64,000 nucleotides of DNA from Endomychus coccineus (lineage: Eukaryota > Arthropoda > Insecta > Coleoptera > Endomychidae), in the NCBI GenBank assembly GCA_958510875.1, contig OY294068.1, forward strand, positions 71,216,633 to 71,280,632, given 5' to 3'. Position 1 is the stretch's first letter. Every line of letters begins with the position of its first letter. Under the pieces are notes generated by a model. It made no database searches and was not told the DNA's origin. It saw only the letters and a list, made by a program, of their open reading frames with translations. Position numbers and translations under genes: made by a program. This document shows, piece by piece, positions 10,500-22,900 of the stretch.

Positions 10500-11900
10500 A
10501 AATTCAGTTGTCGATAATGACCACAAGGTTTCCAATTATTAGAATTTGGCTTAGGAACCGTATGAAGGGTACATGAAACTTGTGAAGATGCAGATTGACA
10601 AATCCCTTCATTAAACATGTATTACAACTTAGTTTTTGTAACTTTGAATTTTACTTGGTCTAATCTTCGAGGTTAGGAAAAAGATAATCGTGCACAAGTA
10701 GGAATGTAATGAATTACGTTATAGTTAATTGGAAGGTTGTATTTGGTTTATCCATTACTGATGGGAATTCTTTTAATAATTCTTAAACTGATTTTAAATT
10801 AAAAGTATTCTAGGAAGTGGAGATTTTGTATTTTTAAAATTAGTAATTGAATCTGCTAATATTTTAACTTTGATATCTACCATTGGATTGAATTTTGATA
10901 AAAAATCTGCACCTATAACTGGCTTATCTACTGCTGATATAATAAAAGGAAAAGTACAATATCTTCTTAATTTCTAATCAATTTTTAATAGTGTTGAACC
11001 AAAAGTTGCAATCCTGGATCCGTTAGCAACGTTAGCTGCTGATTATAGAATCGGATTGTTTTATATTGCTTATTATAGAATAAGAAATACAATACACATC
11101 TGCACCTGTATCGACTAGAAAATTTAAAACATTGTTATGATCTCCTAATGAAACGAAGATTTATGGAATGTCTAACATTTGTCGTTGTCATGTTAGATCT
11201 ATTTAGATTTTTTGAAATTGATGTGGTTTCGTAGAAAGTGCAAGGTTTGATACATTCACTTGCTTTATCACCATACGTTGAATGATACCAACATAATGGA
11301 TGTATTTATTGATTAGGTGATTTCCTCCTAGATAGATTCGAAACTTTTAATTGAATAATTTTTTTTCAATTTCTAAATTGAAAGGGTTAAATCTGAAATA
11401 AATTTTAAAATGGTAGAATTATTACTTAATGAGTTTGTTGAGGTTGAATCAATTGTGTCTGATTGAGAAACGTCCTAAATGTTATCATCGATAATTATTA
11501 ATTCGTTAATATCATTCTCTCCAGAAGATGTTAAAGCTATTCTCAAGGCTGGAGAAAATTTTTCAGAACCATAGTTTTTCTAATAACACCTTACCAACTA
11601 CGGAAGAGGATCCTGCTGAAATTTCTATATTAGGCTAAAAAATGGTTTGACTTCTCCTTGTTCTCTATGATCTGCTAGTTTTTGTTCTTCGATGTGTGTA
11701 TGCTTTTCTATTAATTTGTGTGTTAGAATTGAATAAGGATCTTGTTGAGGAGATTTTTGTAAAATATTCAAAACCAAGGTAATAATTTCCTGAGAAAGTG
11801 ACATGACTACATGTTGAAATTTCTTATTCTTTTTAAATTGAATGGAGCATAGACCTGATAGAACCATGCCTCTGGACATGCCGACCAAATAGAAGGTAAT
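10500..11900 (-). pseudogene. Ty3/gypsy gag, protease and RT start (CsRn1-like)
   Basis: Minus strand: gag core from about 11890 (AWFYQV.APFNLK near 11850; KSPQQDPYSILTHKLIE at about 11760-11710), ending in LCWYHSTYGDKASECIKPC near 11290, a Cys/His motif I know from insect gypsy gag. Next comes an aspartic protease (NFLVDTGADV near 11110; KPVIGADFLSKFNP near 10910), then PSVMDKPNT, YIPTCARLSF and an RT start with EGICQSASSQVSCTLHTVPK and WKPCGHYRQLN near 10510. Scattered stops and shifts make it a pseudogene. No 5' LTR or primer-binding site was found upstream. Confidence 0.8.
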
Positions 11901-13220
11901 TTAAGGGAAATAGTCTAATTTTCTCCTAAATCTCCTTGTGATTTCATTATATTAATTCTGAAAAGAATATCTAATGGAGTACTTACCCGTAATTAAAATG
12001 ATAAGAAGAAATGATAAGAATAATATATGCTTTTTATTTAGACCAGGGGAGATATGAGGAACATAATTAAAAATGCAATCGGCTCCTGCCAACAGCGGAA
12101 GTGGAAGCTGCCATTCTACTAGTACAAAAAGGCTGGAGTAATGTGTGGAACAACATGGTAGACACTTTGATCAATCAGGGAGGCACTAGAATGAATGTCA
12201 TTTGACATGTAGATTTTTTCCATAAGTGTTTTACGTTTTTTAAATTTGATGAATTATAGTAAAGTCCTCGCTCGTCCAATATGAAAATAAATACAAATAA
12301 AAACTATTCTCTAAGAATATTTGTGATACTTGTAACAACAGTGTTACCTTTCAATTCGGAAAAAAAGTTATGCCTATCTTAGATGAAAAATAGAACAGAC
12401 GTAATTTTGTTTTTGAAAAGTGTTTGCTTTAGAGCTTTTATTTCAATGCCTACTTGTCTTTTAGAATTACATATTGGGGAAGCTAGAAACATTTGTTAAT
12501 ATCTCAGGCTAGAAGGAAGATAGAGAGTGATAATATCTATAAGTCGCTTCTTATAGAATTTGTTAATTTTCTAGAAAGAGTCATCTATCAGCCAAAGTGA
12601 GATATACAAGGAAATTGCTTTTAATGCAACTGATAGAAGAAGGAAAAGTATTTTAATTGACACTAAGTTTAGTATTTCCTGATAAGGGGCTTCCGACAGT
12701 TTGCATTTCCCCTACGCTAACTATCCCTACCACTTTATTTGAAGAGTTGGAAAAAGTTTCAAATCTAAGTTGTTCGTGACTGTCGTAAGATTCACTTTCA
12801 ATCAATTTCGGGATAACTTATCCAGACAAATTGTAGAGAAATCACATTCTTCCCAATTTACCATAATACGCCCCCGTAGCGTCCATTTTACGAGTTTGAT
12901 AATAATTTCCAACAATTTTTCTCTTGGCCATATTTACTGATATTTTTTTTCCGGAATCTGTACCGTGAACGGTTCTCGAGATATAGCGGCTCACCTCGCG
13001 TTTTGTTCGATTCGACCTTATCAAGGATGTATTCTGCTTGAAACCGAACAGTGAAGCTAAATGACAAAGTCTATCTCGACTGATAGTGTGTCAGTGCAAT
13101 TCTAGATATAGAAAGCCAAAGGGCTGCCTACAACCGTAAGTGTGACGTCATCAATACAAGGCTTGAAGATGTAGCTTACGACAGTACCGTCTCAATGGCG
13201 CATAGCCAGTATTGAATGTG
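11900..13220. other. No gene seen (11.9-13.2 kb)
   Basis: Should hold the gypsy 5' leader and LTR, but I could not pair an LTR because the 3' LTR is missing. A short plus-strand frame near 12090-12200 is faintly transposase-like but too weak to call. 12.85-13.02 kb is GC-richer, with a GTGAACGGTTCTCGAGATAT phrase of the kind seen in foldback arms, but no partner arm. Confidence 0.35.
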
Positions 13221-13384
13221 ACGGTTGATACATGTCATATTGAATAATTTCACCTGTTTTGTTTTTCTTGGAAAATTATATGTTTCACTTCATTGTGAGA
13301 TTGGAACGCGTTTATCAAGTAACTGTATTGTGTCAGAGGGTGTGAATGATCAGAGTGAAAGGGAATCACGATACACCAATATAC

Positions 13385-13540
13385 ACTATGTCTACCAGGA
13401 AATAAAGGTGTGTCGTAGATATTTCACCGCCAGGGTCTACAGCTATGACTACCCGAAAGTAGACTCTGAAGGGAGATGCATGTTGGAGAGTCGTATCATC
13501 CCCTGTACACGCTGTGTCTACCCGGAAGTAAGAGTTATAA
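13385..13540 (+). repeat. Three spaced imperfect repeats before a TATA motif
   Basis: GTCTACC.GGAA-type units occur at about 13389, 13447 and 13514 (TGTCTACCAGGAAATAAAG, TGACTACCCGAAAGTAGAC, TGTCTACCCGGAAGTAAGAG), 58 and 67 bases apart, and are followed at 13564 by TATATAAG. It resembles an upstream region with repeated elements, such as an LTR U3 or promoter, but no downstream gene was recognised. Confidence 0.35.
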
Positions 13541-13772
13541 CTGCCAAATTTATGTGTGAGTAGTATATAAGTGCCTGGCACTATCGTACAATTATTTTAA
13601 GAGATTACTAATATTACGCGCGCGTAGTGGGGGTATTTCGGAGGAACAATTACAACTCAAAATCTGCTTTCACTTGCTTTGCTTGAGTATCCCATGCACG
13701 ATGATTAATTTGGCTTATAATTAGTGAATGAACAACCGTTTTTAATAATACTCACATGACTATTTGTTTGCA

Positions 13773-13930
13773 ATAGTGTGATAGAATTAGCAATAAATGT
13801 CGGTAATTTTTGCATAATTCTGAGTTCGGAGAAAAAAATTGCCTTAAGTAGATAATTATGATACCAATTGAAGGAACTAAAATCGAACACTTTTTGATGG
13901 TCGCAAAGGGTAAAAAAAATGGTAAAAATG
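13773..13930 (+). repeat. Dispersed repeat, copy 1
   Basis: About 155 bases starting GTGTGATAGAATTAGC and including GAAGGAACTAAAATCGAACA and TTTTTGATGGTCGCAAA. It matches 15967-16110 in the same orientation at high identity. No coding content. Probably the edge of an uncharacterised transposable element. Confidence 0.6.
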
Positions 13931-14930
13931 GCCAAAACCTGTTTTTCGCGTCGGACATCGTCGGATTGATTTGAAAAGAAAAAAACTGATAAGCTTATGC
14001 GCCGTGGAAAGACGAAAAAATGAGCTGTGGATGAACCCGATTGGTCCAGCGGTGACTCCGCAAATTGCAAAAAACCATCGATTTTGCTCGAAATTTCAAA
14101 GATTCATAACTCTTGTTCTTTTAAAGATTGAGAGCTGAAATTTCAATGTATTATAGCTTTTGTGCTCACCAAGTACCACACAAGATCAGATGTACACTTT
14201 TTGCAAACCGCAGCTTAATGAAAAAAAATGCACTTTTGTAAAATGGTCCTAAAAGAGTTGTGGTGCGGTAACGCTCTTTTTTTTTACGGGATCATCTTCT
14301 TCAATAGTTAATGAACAACTTACCAAATTTCCAACCCTTTATCTCTCGTAAAAGTTACTAAAACAATTATTTTAAATAATGGGTATTTCGTGCGCTTGAC
14401 TGTGCGGCGCGCGTGGAAGGTAGAGCCGCCGCGCTAGGCTAGTAAAAAACAACAATATCTCGGGAACCCTTGCTCGAAAATCGATGTTTTGCTCTAATCC
14501 GTACTACCATTCAATAATATTACGATTGCGAGTATTTTCAAACTTCTAGTAATGTCGGAAGTACTCTAAAAAATACATTGCGCTATTCTATCTATTCATT
14601 ATTACTATTTATTATGTATTATAATTACTTCTAGATTAAATAAAATTAAAACTGAAAAAAAATTCACGTACCACATGTCTTTCAGAAAATGTTTAGGCCG
14701 GACCTGAAGTAGGATGAATGTAGTTATCGACAAGAATCCATATACTTAAAAAATTAATAAATTGTTGAGTTTCGCAGATTCGCACCTGGAAACTAAAAAA
14801 AAAATTATCTATGATCAATATATGTGATTTTGAGATGCTGTGAAATTAGAATTTGAGAAATGTCTTTGTTGTAATGAGTTTTATATGCCGTTACAAAAGA
14901 AAACTCATGGTTGAAAATAATTTCGGTTTA
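13930..14930. other. No gene seen (13.93-14.93 kb)
   Basis: Follows dispersed repeat copy 1. Contains a locally GC-rich block (about 14395-14440, with GTGCGGCGCGCG) in AT-rich sequence. No frame matches a family I know. Confidence 0.3.
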
Positions 14931-15011
14931 TCAGTCATCATCTTTGTTAATATTCATATCGTTTAAAACTTCCAAAACGTTTTTTATTTCATTCAAATTG
15001 TTGTTGCTCAT
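14931..15011 (-). other. Small ORF, 26 residues, unknown
   Basis: ATG at 15011 to TGA at 14931 on the minus strand, beginning MSNNNLNEIKNVLEVLND and ending in an Asp run. It is 170 bases downstream of the THAP remnant on the same strand, so it could be a later piece of that gene. No family recognised; could be chance. Confidence 0.2.
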
Positions 15012-15179
15012 TTACTACAAGTGAAATTTCAAGAAGAAATAAATATGTTCCTACTAGCCATTCGAATTTAATATGAAAGTGTAAATTATTATTGAACCAG
15101 GATTATTTATTAATATGAGAAATTTCACTTTATCTCTTTCAATTTTCATAAGCCAGCGGTTGTAGCGTGATTGGTTTTT

Positions 15180-15580
15180 CCATAAATTCATCCAAATTTT
15201 AAAATATATAGAACCTTGATAGTGCAAATGTGTTCAATCTCTATAGCAAAACTAATTTGTTTTGCTTGAAGCAGTCTAAATTCAGAGAGAGAAAAATATT
15301 CCGGACAATTAGGAAATTTACAGGGGACATCAGTTGGCTTAAGAGGAGGTTTAGCTAAATGTACGTTTACTACGGTAACACTACTAAAATCTTGTTCTTT
15401 TATTGTTACTACCAGATCACCTTCGGTGAAGTGCAATATGCAAATTCTTAAGTTTATAGAGGGGATGAAATCTTTCACAGGGAGAGCCTATATCCGTGGT
15501 TCATTATCTTCAGGAAAACTAGAAGTTTTGGCCCATTCTTGTAATTTTCCATGCAGTCTGGAGCATAACATTTATCCGGC
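15180..15580 (-). pseudogene. THAP-type zinc-finger domain remnant
   Basis: Minus strand from about 15565: CYAPDCMENYKNGPK (a CxxxxC start), a frameshifted FPEDNEPRI piece, then KDFIPSINLRICILHFTEGD (the C-x2-H half of the C2CH zinc site) and, after a variable stretch, LKPTDVPCKFPNCPEYFS. Spacing and motifs match the THAP DNA-binding domain, including the post-domain VPxxFPNxPxYxS phrase common in insect THAP proteins and THAP-bearing transposases. There is no clean start and at least one shift. It may derive from a P-element-like transposase or a THAP host gene; no catalytic domain is nearby. Confidence 0.65.
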
Positions 15581-15966
15581 ACAATTAACAAACAAAAAAC
15601 GGGAAAAGCCACTTCAATCACTCCCACGAAGGCATTTTGCAACGCACTTAATTCAGTCTGTGACGTACTTTGCTACTTTTTGGCTATAATTGCTTACGAC
15701 GGCTTCAATACTTCAAGTCTATCAGATCTGTACCTAATTGCAACTTGCTTATTACTTGCTGCTACTTAAATAATGTTGCAGAAAATTATGTTAAACACAC
15801 ACGGAACTTCCCAATAATAAGTTTATTTATAGCTTTAACATCGATAAATATTTGACTCTCTCTATATAATAATAATTTATCACGACCCGTGAGAAGCATG
15901 AGGAAGCTCAGAAACAATAATCGCAAAGAAAGCGGTCCAAGCAGGCTATTTCCTTATTATAGCCTT

Positions 15967-16110
15967 GTAGTGTGATAGAATTAGCTTTTTGGAGTTTTTA
16001 ATACTGAGTTCGGAGGAAAAATTGCATTGAGTAGATAATTATGATAAAAAGTGAAGGAACTAAAATCGAACACTTTTTGATCGTCGCAAATGGTAAAAAA
16101 AAACACCTGT
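15967..16110 (+). repeat. Dispersed repeat, copy 2
   Basis: Shares with 13773-13930 the GTGTGATAGAATTAGC start, the GAGTTCGGAG block, AGTAGATAATTATGAT and GAACTAAAATCGAACACTTT, with indels between. Direct orientation, 2.2 kb apart, with the THAP remnant in between. Confidence 0.6.
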
Positions 16111-16800
16111 ATAACATTGATATTCGAGAAAACATGGGAATAGTTTGAGATTTAAGGGATAATTAATTGATCTTAGTTGCTTCGGGTGTGTTAGGCCCAG
16201 GTTTATGTTAATACACATTATTTTGTTGGAGGATCCCATCGAAAATCAAGAAAAAGTTTAGGAAATGAACGTGACATATTTTCTGACATTTCCTCATCTT
16301 TGGCTTTGGAATAGCATATTACTGCTTTCTTATGTAACTTGTCCGATCATAAACCTAATCTTATAATAACAACAACACAATACTTATTGTTTTTTTATAA
16401 TTTATCGGTACGAAACGTATTTGGTTGTTGTTTACTTATTTTTCTTGATTATCAACTAGTTGAATTTCAATATTGACTGCATCTAATTTTTCACATTGCA
16501 CATTGTGAAGGAAGGGTGAATCCTGTAATTTTAAAAATGCCTAAAGCATTCAGCTTAATGTCAAATAAACATGTTTCGTTAGAAAATTAAAGAAACAGGC
16601 ATATTTTTCGAGTTTCAATAAATCGAGATTATGAGTTGAAATCTGCTAAAACAAAATATACTGCTCCGATTTTGAGGAAATTTATAACTAGGGTTTTTTT
16701 GGGGTTTCTGGTTAAGAATTCGTCATCAAACTTGAAAAATTCCAAATAATTGATCCAATATGGCGACTCGTTGAAATTAGAAAATTTGACTAGCCCCAAA
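16110..16800. other. No gene seen (16.1-16.8 kb)
   Basis: AT-rich, no ORF or repeat recognised. Precedes the transposase relic at 16.81 kb and may include its 5' part. Confidence 0.3.
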
Positions 16801-16809
16801 CGATGTCAA

Positions 16810-17510
16810 AATGAGAATGCCATACCTATGTTTACCTGCCAAACAGTTTGCGACCACGTAAACTATCTCAGGTGAACAGGCTAGCAGAACATGCTAAAAA
16901 TACCGTTGGATAGTCCACTCTATAACGTTTCCGCACTTACCACGTCTCCAACGCTACAGTTTCGCAATATATCGCAAGAAGGGGATTTCATGTCCCAAAT
17001 ACACTGACACCTCAAAAATTCCGGGTTATTTTCATGTTTTAAGGCATGGCTCCTGCGGCAACAACAGGACGAGAAATATATCATCCTTATAGCCGCTCCA
17101 AATTTCTAGGAAATGCCAGATTTCACATAGATAACATCGAAGAAACACCTAATGAGATAAAATATAAAACTAAGCCGAAATTTACTGATAAAGTTTTGGT
17201 TTGGTGCGACATTAATGAAGAAGGCATTCTTAGACCTAACGCGTGGTCCATGTTGGAGATAAAACATTCGAAGTTGAGGTTTATACTTGAAACTGTCTTC
17301 AAAAATTACTCGATTTTATCAATCAGCATCATGCCAATGACGACTTGTTTTGGTCTGATCTAGAATATTCTCATTATGCCAGAGTTACTATGAACTGGTT
17401 GGAAGTACCCGCTGTCCTCATTTATGCCCAGGAATGATAACACCCAAAGTTCCTCAGGCGAAGCTTATTAAAACTTTTTGGGCCCTATTGGCTGAGAGAG
17501 TTTATAAAAA
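16810..17510 (+). pseudogene. Tc1/mariner-superfamily transposase relic (second type)
   Basis: Plus-strand frames: YKTKPKFTDKVLVWCDINEE and GILRPNAW near 17160-17250, then LLDFINQHHANDDLFWSDLE and SHYARVTMNWLEVPAVL near 17300-17410, then a shifted AKLIKTFWALLAERVYKN near 17460. This follows the order of a Tc1-like core with an LFWPDLASSHYA-type second Asp block and an IENFW-type end with catalytic Glu. It is a different family from the DD41D elements at 42 and 47 kb. Frameshifted and lacking a recognisable N-terminus or TIRs. Confidence 0.65.
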
Positions 17511-18044
17511 TTAAGGCAAATAGGTAAGGAAATTTGACCAAGCTGCCTTTACTTCCAACCCTCTAACAGCATTTTGAATACTGAATATTACAGCCTAAGG
17601 ATCATTTGTTATCATCTTATTATATCTATCAGAAGAAGATTTTCTCGATTCAAACAAACGGTCTTTAATATTGTACCAAAACATATGTAACAGGTGTTAA
17701 TCTGGTGAATATAGGTGTTGTAGATATCGAAAATTTTCTATTCGACCATGGTTGACGAATGAAGAAAAAGATATAAATTACAGCATTGCTCAGGAGAATG
17801 TAGCAAACAACATAATGAAACAATGTGTTGTAACAAATGTTAGTGAAATCATGATCTGTATTTTGTTATTGTATTAGACAATCATTACTAATGTATGTGG
17901 AGTGTAATCTATAGAGAATTTGATTCATTTCGTATATGCGTATGTGAGTTGATGCACAAACGTGAATTAAAAATAAAAATGAATTTCACAAATCGAATTC
18001 ACGTTTAAAAATAGTTTCGGAACGTAGGTTTCGCTAATGTAGAG

Positions 18045-18079
18045 TTTATAATCTTGGAACCACCGTTTTCAAGTCAGTC
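18045..18079 (+). promoter_or_regulatory. Core promoter: TATA-like box and initiator
   Basis: TTTATAA at 18045-18051 lies 31 bases upstream of the A in TCAGTC (18074-18079), an arthropod initiator consensus. The ATG of the first exon is at 18140, giving a 5' UTR of about 64 bases. Spacing fits a TATA/Inr promoter. Confidence 0.5.
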
Positions 18080-18139
18080 CAGTTGAAAACATCTCAACAC
18101 GTCGATCTTGTCGCCATTTTCAACCCGAAAAATCCAATC

Positions 18140-18217
18140 ATGGTATACGAATCCGATTTTTACACGACCCGAAGGCCATATCGAACAACACCTTCATATT
18201 CGACTTACACCACTTCG
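18140..18217 (+). CDS. Host gene, first coding exon (26 codons)
   Basis: ATG at 18140 opens MVYESDFYTTRRPYR and continues with a Tyr/Thr/Ser-rich stretch to ...TYTTS, ending exactly in phase 0 at GTAAGT (18218). The start is chosen because it follows a TATA/Inr pair at 31-base spacing and the exon ends at a strong donor. The Arg/Tyr/Ser-rich composition resembles the disordered N-termini of insect muscle thick-filament proteins (short-form paramyosin or myofilin come to mind), but I cannot confirm this without a search. The acceptors at 29256, 31901 and 55921 are all in the matching phase. No transposon-like content. Confidence 0.6.
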
Positions 18218-20027
18218 GTAAGTGTATTTTAATATTCTACTGAAGTTTTTCTGATTTCGCAACTTTCAGTCATGCTTACAATTTCCTGATTTTCATAAAT
18301 TTTGTATTAGTCTTATCAAATCGCTTGTTAAAATTGATTTAGTTAGGAATACACTCTAATTATTCATGGCATAATCACACTACTACCCTAATACACTAAT
18401 AAATATCGAGCGGGCCGAAAAACTGCACTTATCAACCAATTTTGTTTGTCAGCTGATATTGAAGCTTCTGATCTACATAGAATTGACTACGATCCTGTTT
18501 AGATAGAAGATGGATTTATGTTGAAAATTTTTTTGATAATTCTGAAAATAATTAGTTATTACCAAATTTGATATTCGCCTTCATTGCATTTCATTTACAC
18601 TGTACAATTTTTTATTTTTATTATTCTAATATTTTGGTGCATCGGCAGCTTACCTCTGTTGATTCAATGCCATAATTTTTATTTTATATTGATATCTGAT
18701 GCTACTTTATATGAAAATGTACTCTACGAATTATTTATTCGAATGAAAAAAATAAATTTTAGTGGTGTCAGATTATTATTATCCACAAAAAACTTTCCAA
18801 TTTCAGTTTCAGAAACATTTTGTGAAATAAAGGGCGCTAACGTTTTAACATATTCATCTCAGCTTAAAATTCATTATCTGATTTGAAATGTGGTGGTGAA
18901 CTTCCTAAGATGATCCATAATCTCTCACCAATCGTGTTCATCTGCGAAAAATTATGACCCTTTGGAATACTCATCGAACTCCTTCAAATTATTTAGAAAT
19001 ATTATATGATTAATTTCGGGGGTCAATTTAATGTTATCAAAATTCACCTTTTGTTCCGATAACTAATTTAAAATTGGCGTAATGTTCTTTTCATGTATTG
19101 ACACAGAAGAGCATTTTGTTCATGAATGGTCATACTACGACTGTATCATGATTTATGTCTTCATGCTCCATTTAGAAACAGATGTAGATTTTCTGATATC
19201 GAATGAAAAATGAAAAGGTGTAGTCAAAATAAAAAGTTGCTGTTCTTTGGCCTCGCATATATTGCACCTTGTTTTGTGCCGTAGAATAGTGCAATTTCAT
19301 ACAAATGCATCTTTATTCATTTCAGTAGTTATTTTATTCCAAATCCAATTGATATTCCTTTAGATGCTCTCACAATACCCACTACATTCCGCTATTAACA
19401 TTTAACATATGGAATCAATGAGATTTTATGGGTTTTCGAGACATTCTTCAAATTACTCTGATTATACTTTGTTGTAAACGAAACTTGGCACGGAAATTAT
19501 GTATTGTTGGTTATTGTTTGACGACGGAAAGTTTACTGCTATTCCACTTAATGTGTTATAACATATTGGAGAATTAGTATCTATTTTTAACTATTCCGCA
19601 AATAGAAGTATAAGAAGATCTTGCATGAAATCTGAACTTCATACTCGAAGAATTCTCAAAAGAGTTGTATAGAACGGGGTCGTCTCTCTATCTCAATAGC
19701 AAGATACATATTTCTTACAGAATCTTATAAATAAACAATAATCAGGCTAGATTATTGTCGATTACACTTGATGAGAGTGTATTTCTGGAATCACATACAT
19801 GAGAACGATCCAATTGAAAAAACTAGTCCAAATTTTAAATTTGGTTTTTGTTGTGGAAACGGATTTTTATGCCAAATTCCAAACTGAAAATGATGCCACT
19901 GAAACAACAAAATTAATCATAACATAGCTCGGTCCAAATTTTATTATCCTAGCTACACGTGTACACATAATTTGGCAAATATTCACAAACAGCTGATGAC
20001 GTTTTGGGAATTTGATGTTAATGATTA
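18218..20027 (+). other. Intron-like sequence, no gene seen (18.2-20.0 kb)
   Basis: AT-rich sequence after the first-exon donor. No coding frame or repeat recognised; most likely intron of the host gene. Confidence 0.4.
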
Positions 20028-20029
20028 TA

Positions 20030-21243
20030 CAGGGTGTCTCAGGTTTTAGTAGCAGAACTTCAACAGTCGATAGAAAATTTGATTTTAAGAAAAAAGTTCC
20101 TATTAATATATATGCACAGACGCTTAATTTTAGAGATACGGGTGTTGAATTTCCTAATTTTGTTCGTATCTCCGAAGATAATCAATGTGTCTTCATGAAA
20201 TTTGGTACAGTGGATGCGTAGACAGGTTAACACATTTGCACATAATTTTAGATCGGTATTATTTCCAGTGGCGTAGATATAGGTATTTAATAACAATAAA
20301 TTGACTCGAAAAGTGTTATCACCCTGTAAAGGTTACTTTTTAGTAATTAATTTCGATGCAGAATTCAAATCGAAACAAATAAGGTCTCATGATATTTTCC
20401 TGTACCTGGCACCATTTCATGACAAATGTAATGTCATTAATTACCACCACCATGAAAATCGGACGAAAATTGGGAAAAGGTATTCATTGAAGTTAGAAGA
20501 TCTAATCTACGACGTTGTGTACTATGTACACGAGAAAATGGGCATCATTTTGAACAATTCCTTCAAAATTAATACCTAAAATTTAGAAAATGGTGTCTTG
20601 TTAACTCTTGTTGGTGGATTTACTATAAATTAAAGTACATTGTAGTTATCTGGCTTAAAAATTTTTGTAAATAAAAATTTGTGAACCGACCTTCCTTCGT
20701 AACGTATCGCTCTAGAGATTAGGAAAGACAGCTTATTTAATTTTTGTCACTCAACGACGCTCTTTAATTTAAGGTTCCTCTTTTTTTATTTTCACCTGAT
20801 TTTCATGGTGTTGGTAATTATTCACAAAAATCGAATTTGCCGTGAAACGGTGCCAGGTACAACGAAATATTAAGATACCTTATTTGTTTAGATTTGAATT
20901 CTGCATCGAAGTTTGTTCCTTAAAAGTAGTCTTTACAGGGTGATAATAATTTTCGGGTCCATTTATTGTTATTAAATACCTAAATCTACGCCACTGGAAA
21001 TAATTTCGATCTCAAATTATGTACAAAAGTGGTAACCTATTTATTCATTCACGGTACCAAATTCCATTGAGACATCTTGATTATCTTCGGAGATACGAAC
21101 AAAATTAAGAATTTTTTTTAAAACTTCAACAGTTATCTCAAAAATTAAGCGTCTGTGCATATATGTTAATGACAACTTTTTTTCTCAAAATCAAATTTTC
21201 TATCGACTGTTAAAGTTCTGCTACTAAAACCTGGGACACCCTG
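20030..21243. mobile_element. Foldback / long-TIR MITE, 1.2 kb
   Basis: Ends CAGGGTGTCTCAGGTTTTAG and CTAAAACCTGGGACACCCTG, flanked by TA (20028-20029 and 21244-21245). Arms of about 400 bases (20030-20425 and 20845-21243) are inverted copies with scattered mismatches, leaving a spacer of about 420 bases. TA duplication and a CAGGGTG terminus fit the Tc1/mariner superfamily. The spacer frame of about 90 codons shows no transposase motif, so it is non-autonomous. It lies in the putative first intron. Confidence 0.85.
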
Positions 21244-21249
21244 TATATC

Positions 21250-22890
21250 ATACAATAACTTTTAAAATCTCGAATATCAATCTATATATTGGATAAATTG
21301 ACATTGTTTATTAAGTAAAATTACAATATATTTTGTACGTACATCACATGTCTCCCGTTTCTGTTTGGGAGCCGTTCAAATCTCTAAAACGGAGTCTCTC
21401 AATTATATAGAATAAGAATATATCATATGCAAATCTTTCATGATTAGTTGAATTTCAAATTTTATTCCATTACATAGTGAATCTCTATTTTCATAACATT
21501 TCGATATTTCTTGGTCCTCCAAGCTATAATGTGTTATCTGTGAAATTCAATTGAGAGGCGGAAGAAATCAGAGTTGGTGCTGACAGAAAATCATAAATAA
21601 ATTCTAATAGTAAACTCCTAACACGTTGATAACGTTCCATTCGATTGTCTAGATAAGATAGAGTCCTTTCCACAATTTTTGTTGTGATCTATTATCAACT
21701 TTTCTGTAGTCTTATATTCTGTCTTTCATTGAGCCTGATATTTTCAATTTTGGTGGAGTGTGGTTCATGTTCTGCTCATCTTTTTGACAGCAATTGACTT
21801 GACTTGACTTCAGAAAATTGAATCAAATGATTTCGGAAGAGCATCACGTCAACCCTTTTTTGTTACTATGCTTGTGTTTATTCAACGGTCCAAGTTATCT
21901 AGGTAGAAGAATTGAATATGTAATCCTTCATACATCAAATCTGCCTTGTTGCATGGAGTGGAATTCTAGCTTTTTCTTCCCAACGTAACAGTACTTTTTC
22001 GTAATTATCATCTTGAGGTCGCATAGATAGTGAATTCATTGATACAAAGCCTGCAGAAAAGATATTCATTGTACATCCTCATTATTCTCAAAAGTTCTTG
22101 TTGTTAGGCAGCCTATGATTCTCCTGAACCGTAACCTGCTTAGTACATTGGAGTATTTGGTATCTATTTTGAAGAAATTAACTGTATCGCCAATTTCGTC
22201 TATTAAGATAGTTAAATTTGTGATGTGTTCGTTTCATTGGACTATACTTCGTGATACATTCGAATCTAGTTATGGTTCAATATATTTTGTAGAAGATAAT
22301 CCAGTTTTTAGTCACTCACTATGTCACCATAATGTTAATCAGTTCTTGATGGAGTGCATCGATCTCTATGAAACGTTCTCTACTTTAAGCAAAGCAGCTA
22401 TCTGAGTTGATATGGATGATCTCAATCCTAGATAATATTATTTTGTTTTCACTTACACAGTGCCATTTCGTGCATATTTCTATCTGGATGGAGATAGAAG
22501 TAATTTTCTCGAGAAGAAGCGTATTTATTTCAATCACTACACACCAATATCGATCATGAATTTGTCCAAACATTTTTTTCTATTTGTAGTAAGTAAGGAT
22601 CCTTTAATGTTATTCTAATGCAAACATCGCAGCCTATACGTTATCATGGTCACCACTGGCTGTATTACAATGCAAGTTAACTGGAGGTAAAAAATAGGTG
22701 TCATTGCCACAGCCGAGATGTTTTTGATGTAGGCAAGTTTTTTAATTTCATATGATCTGGATTTGGTCTCCTCAACCCTTGATGTAATTCAGACATTGGG
22801 AAGTGTTTCCCAGATTTTTCGCACATATCTTGCTACAGCGAAAACATAATACGTATCTTTTAGATTGCACCTCATAAATAGTATTAACTA
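21250..22890. other. No gene seen (21.25-22.9 kb)
   Basis: Longest frame is about 96 codons at 22115-22405 (plus) with no recognisable motif. Probably intron. Confidence 0.35.
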
Positions 22891-22900
22891 AAAACTCGGT

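Noticed and set aside
12090..12200. Plus-strand frame resembling a Tc1-type transposase C-terminus
   Set aside because: Only a weak pattern (a QKGW...LINQGG-like stretch), no catalytic motif or TIR; too short to support.
13225..13563. 112-codon ORF over the triple repeat
   Set aside because: The repeats fall in the frame by chance; no homology recognised, and the overlapping minus frame is equally open.
20301..20579. 92-codon ORF inside the 20-kb foldback
   Set aside because: Starts in the inverted arm and ends in the spacer, with no transposase or other motif; read as non-coding.
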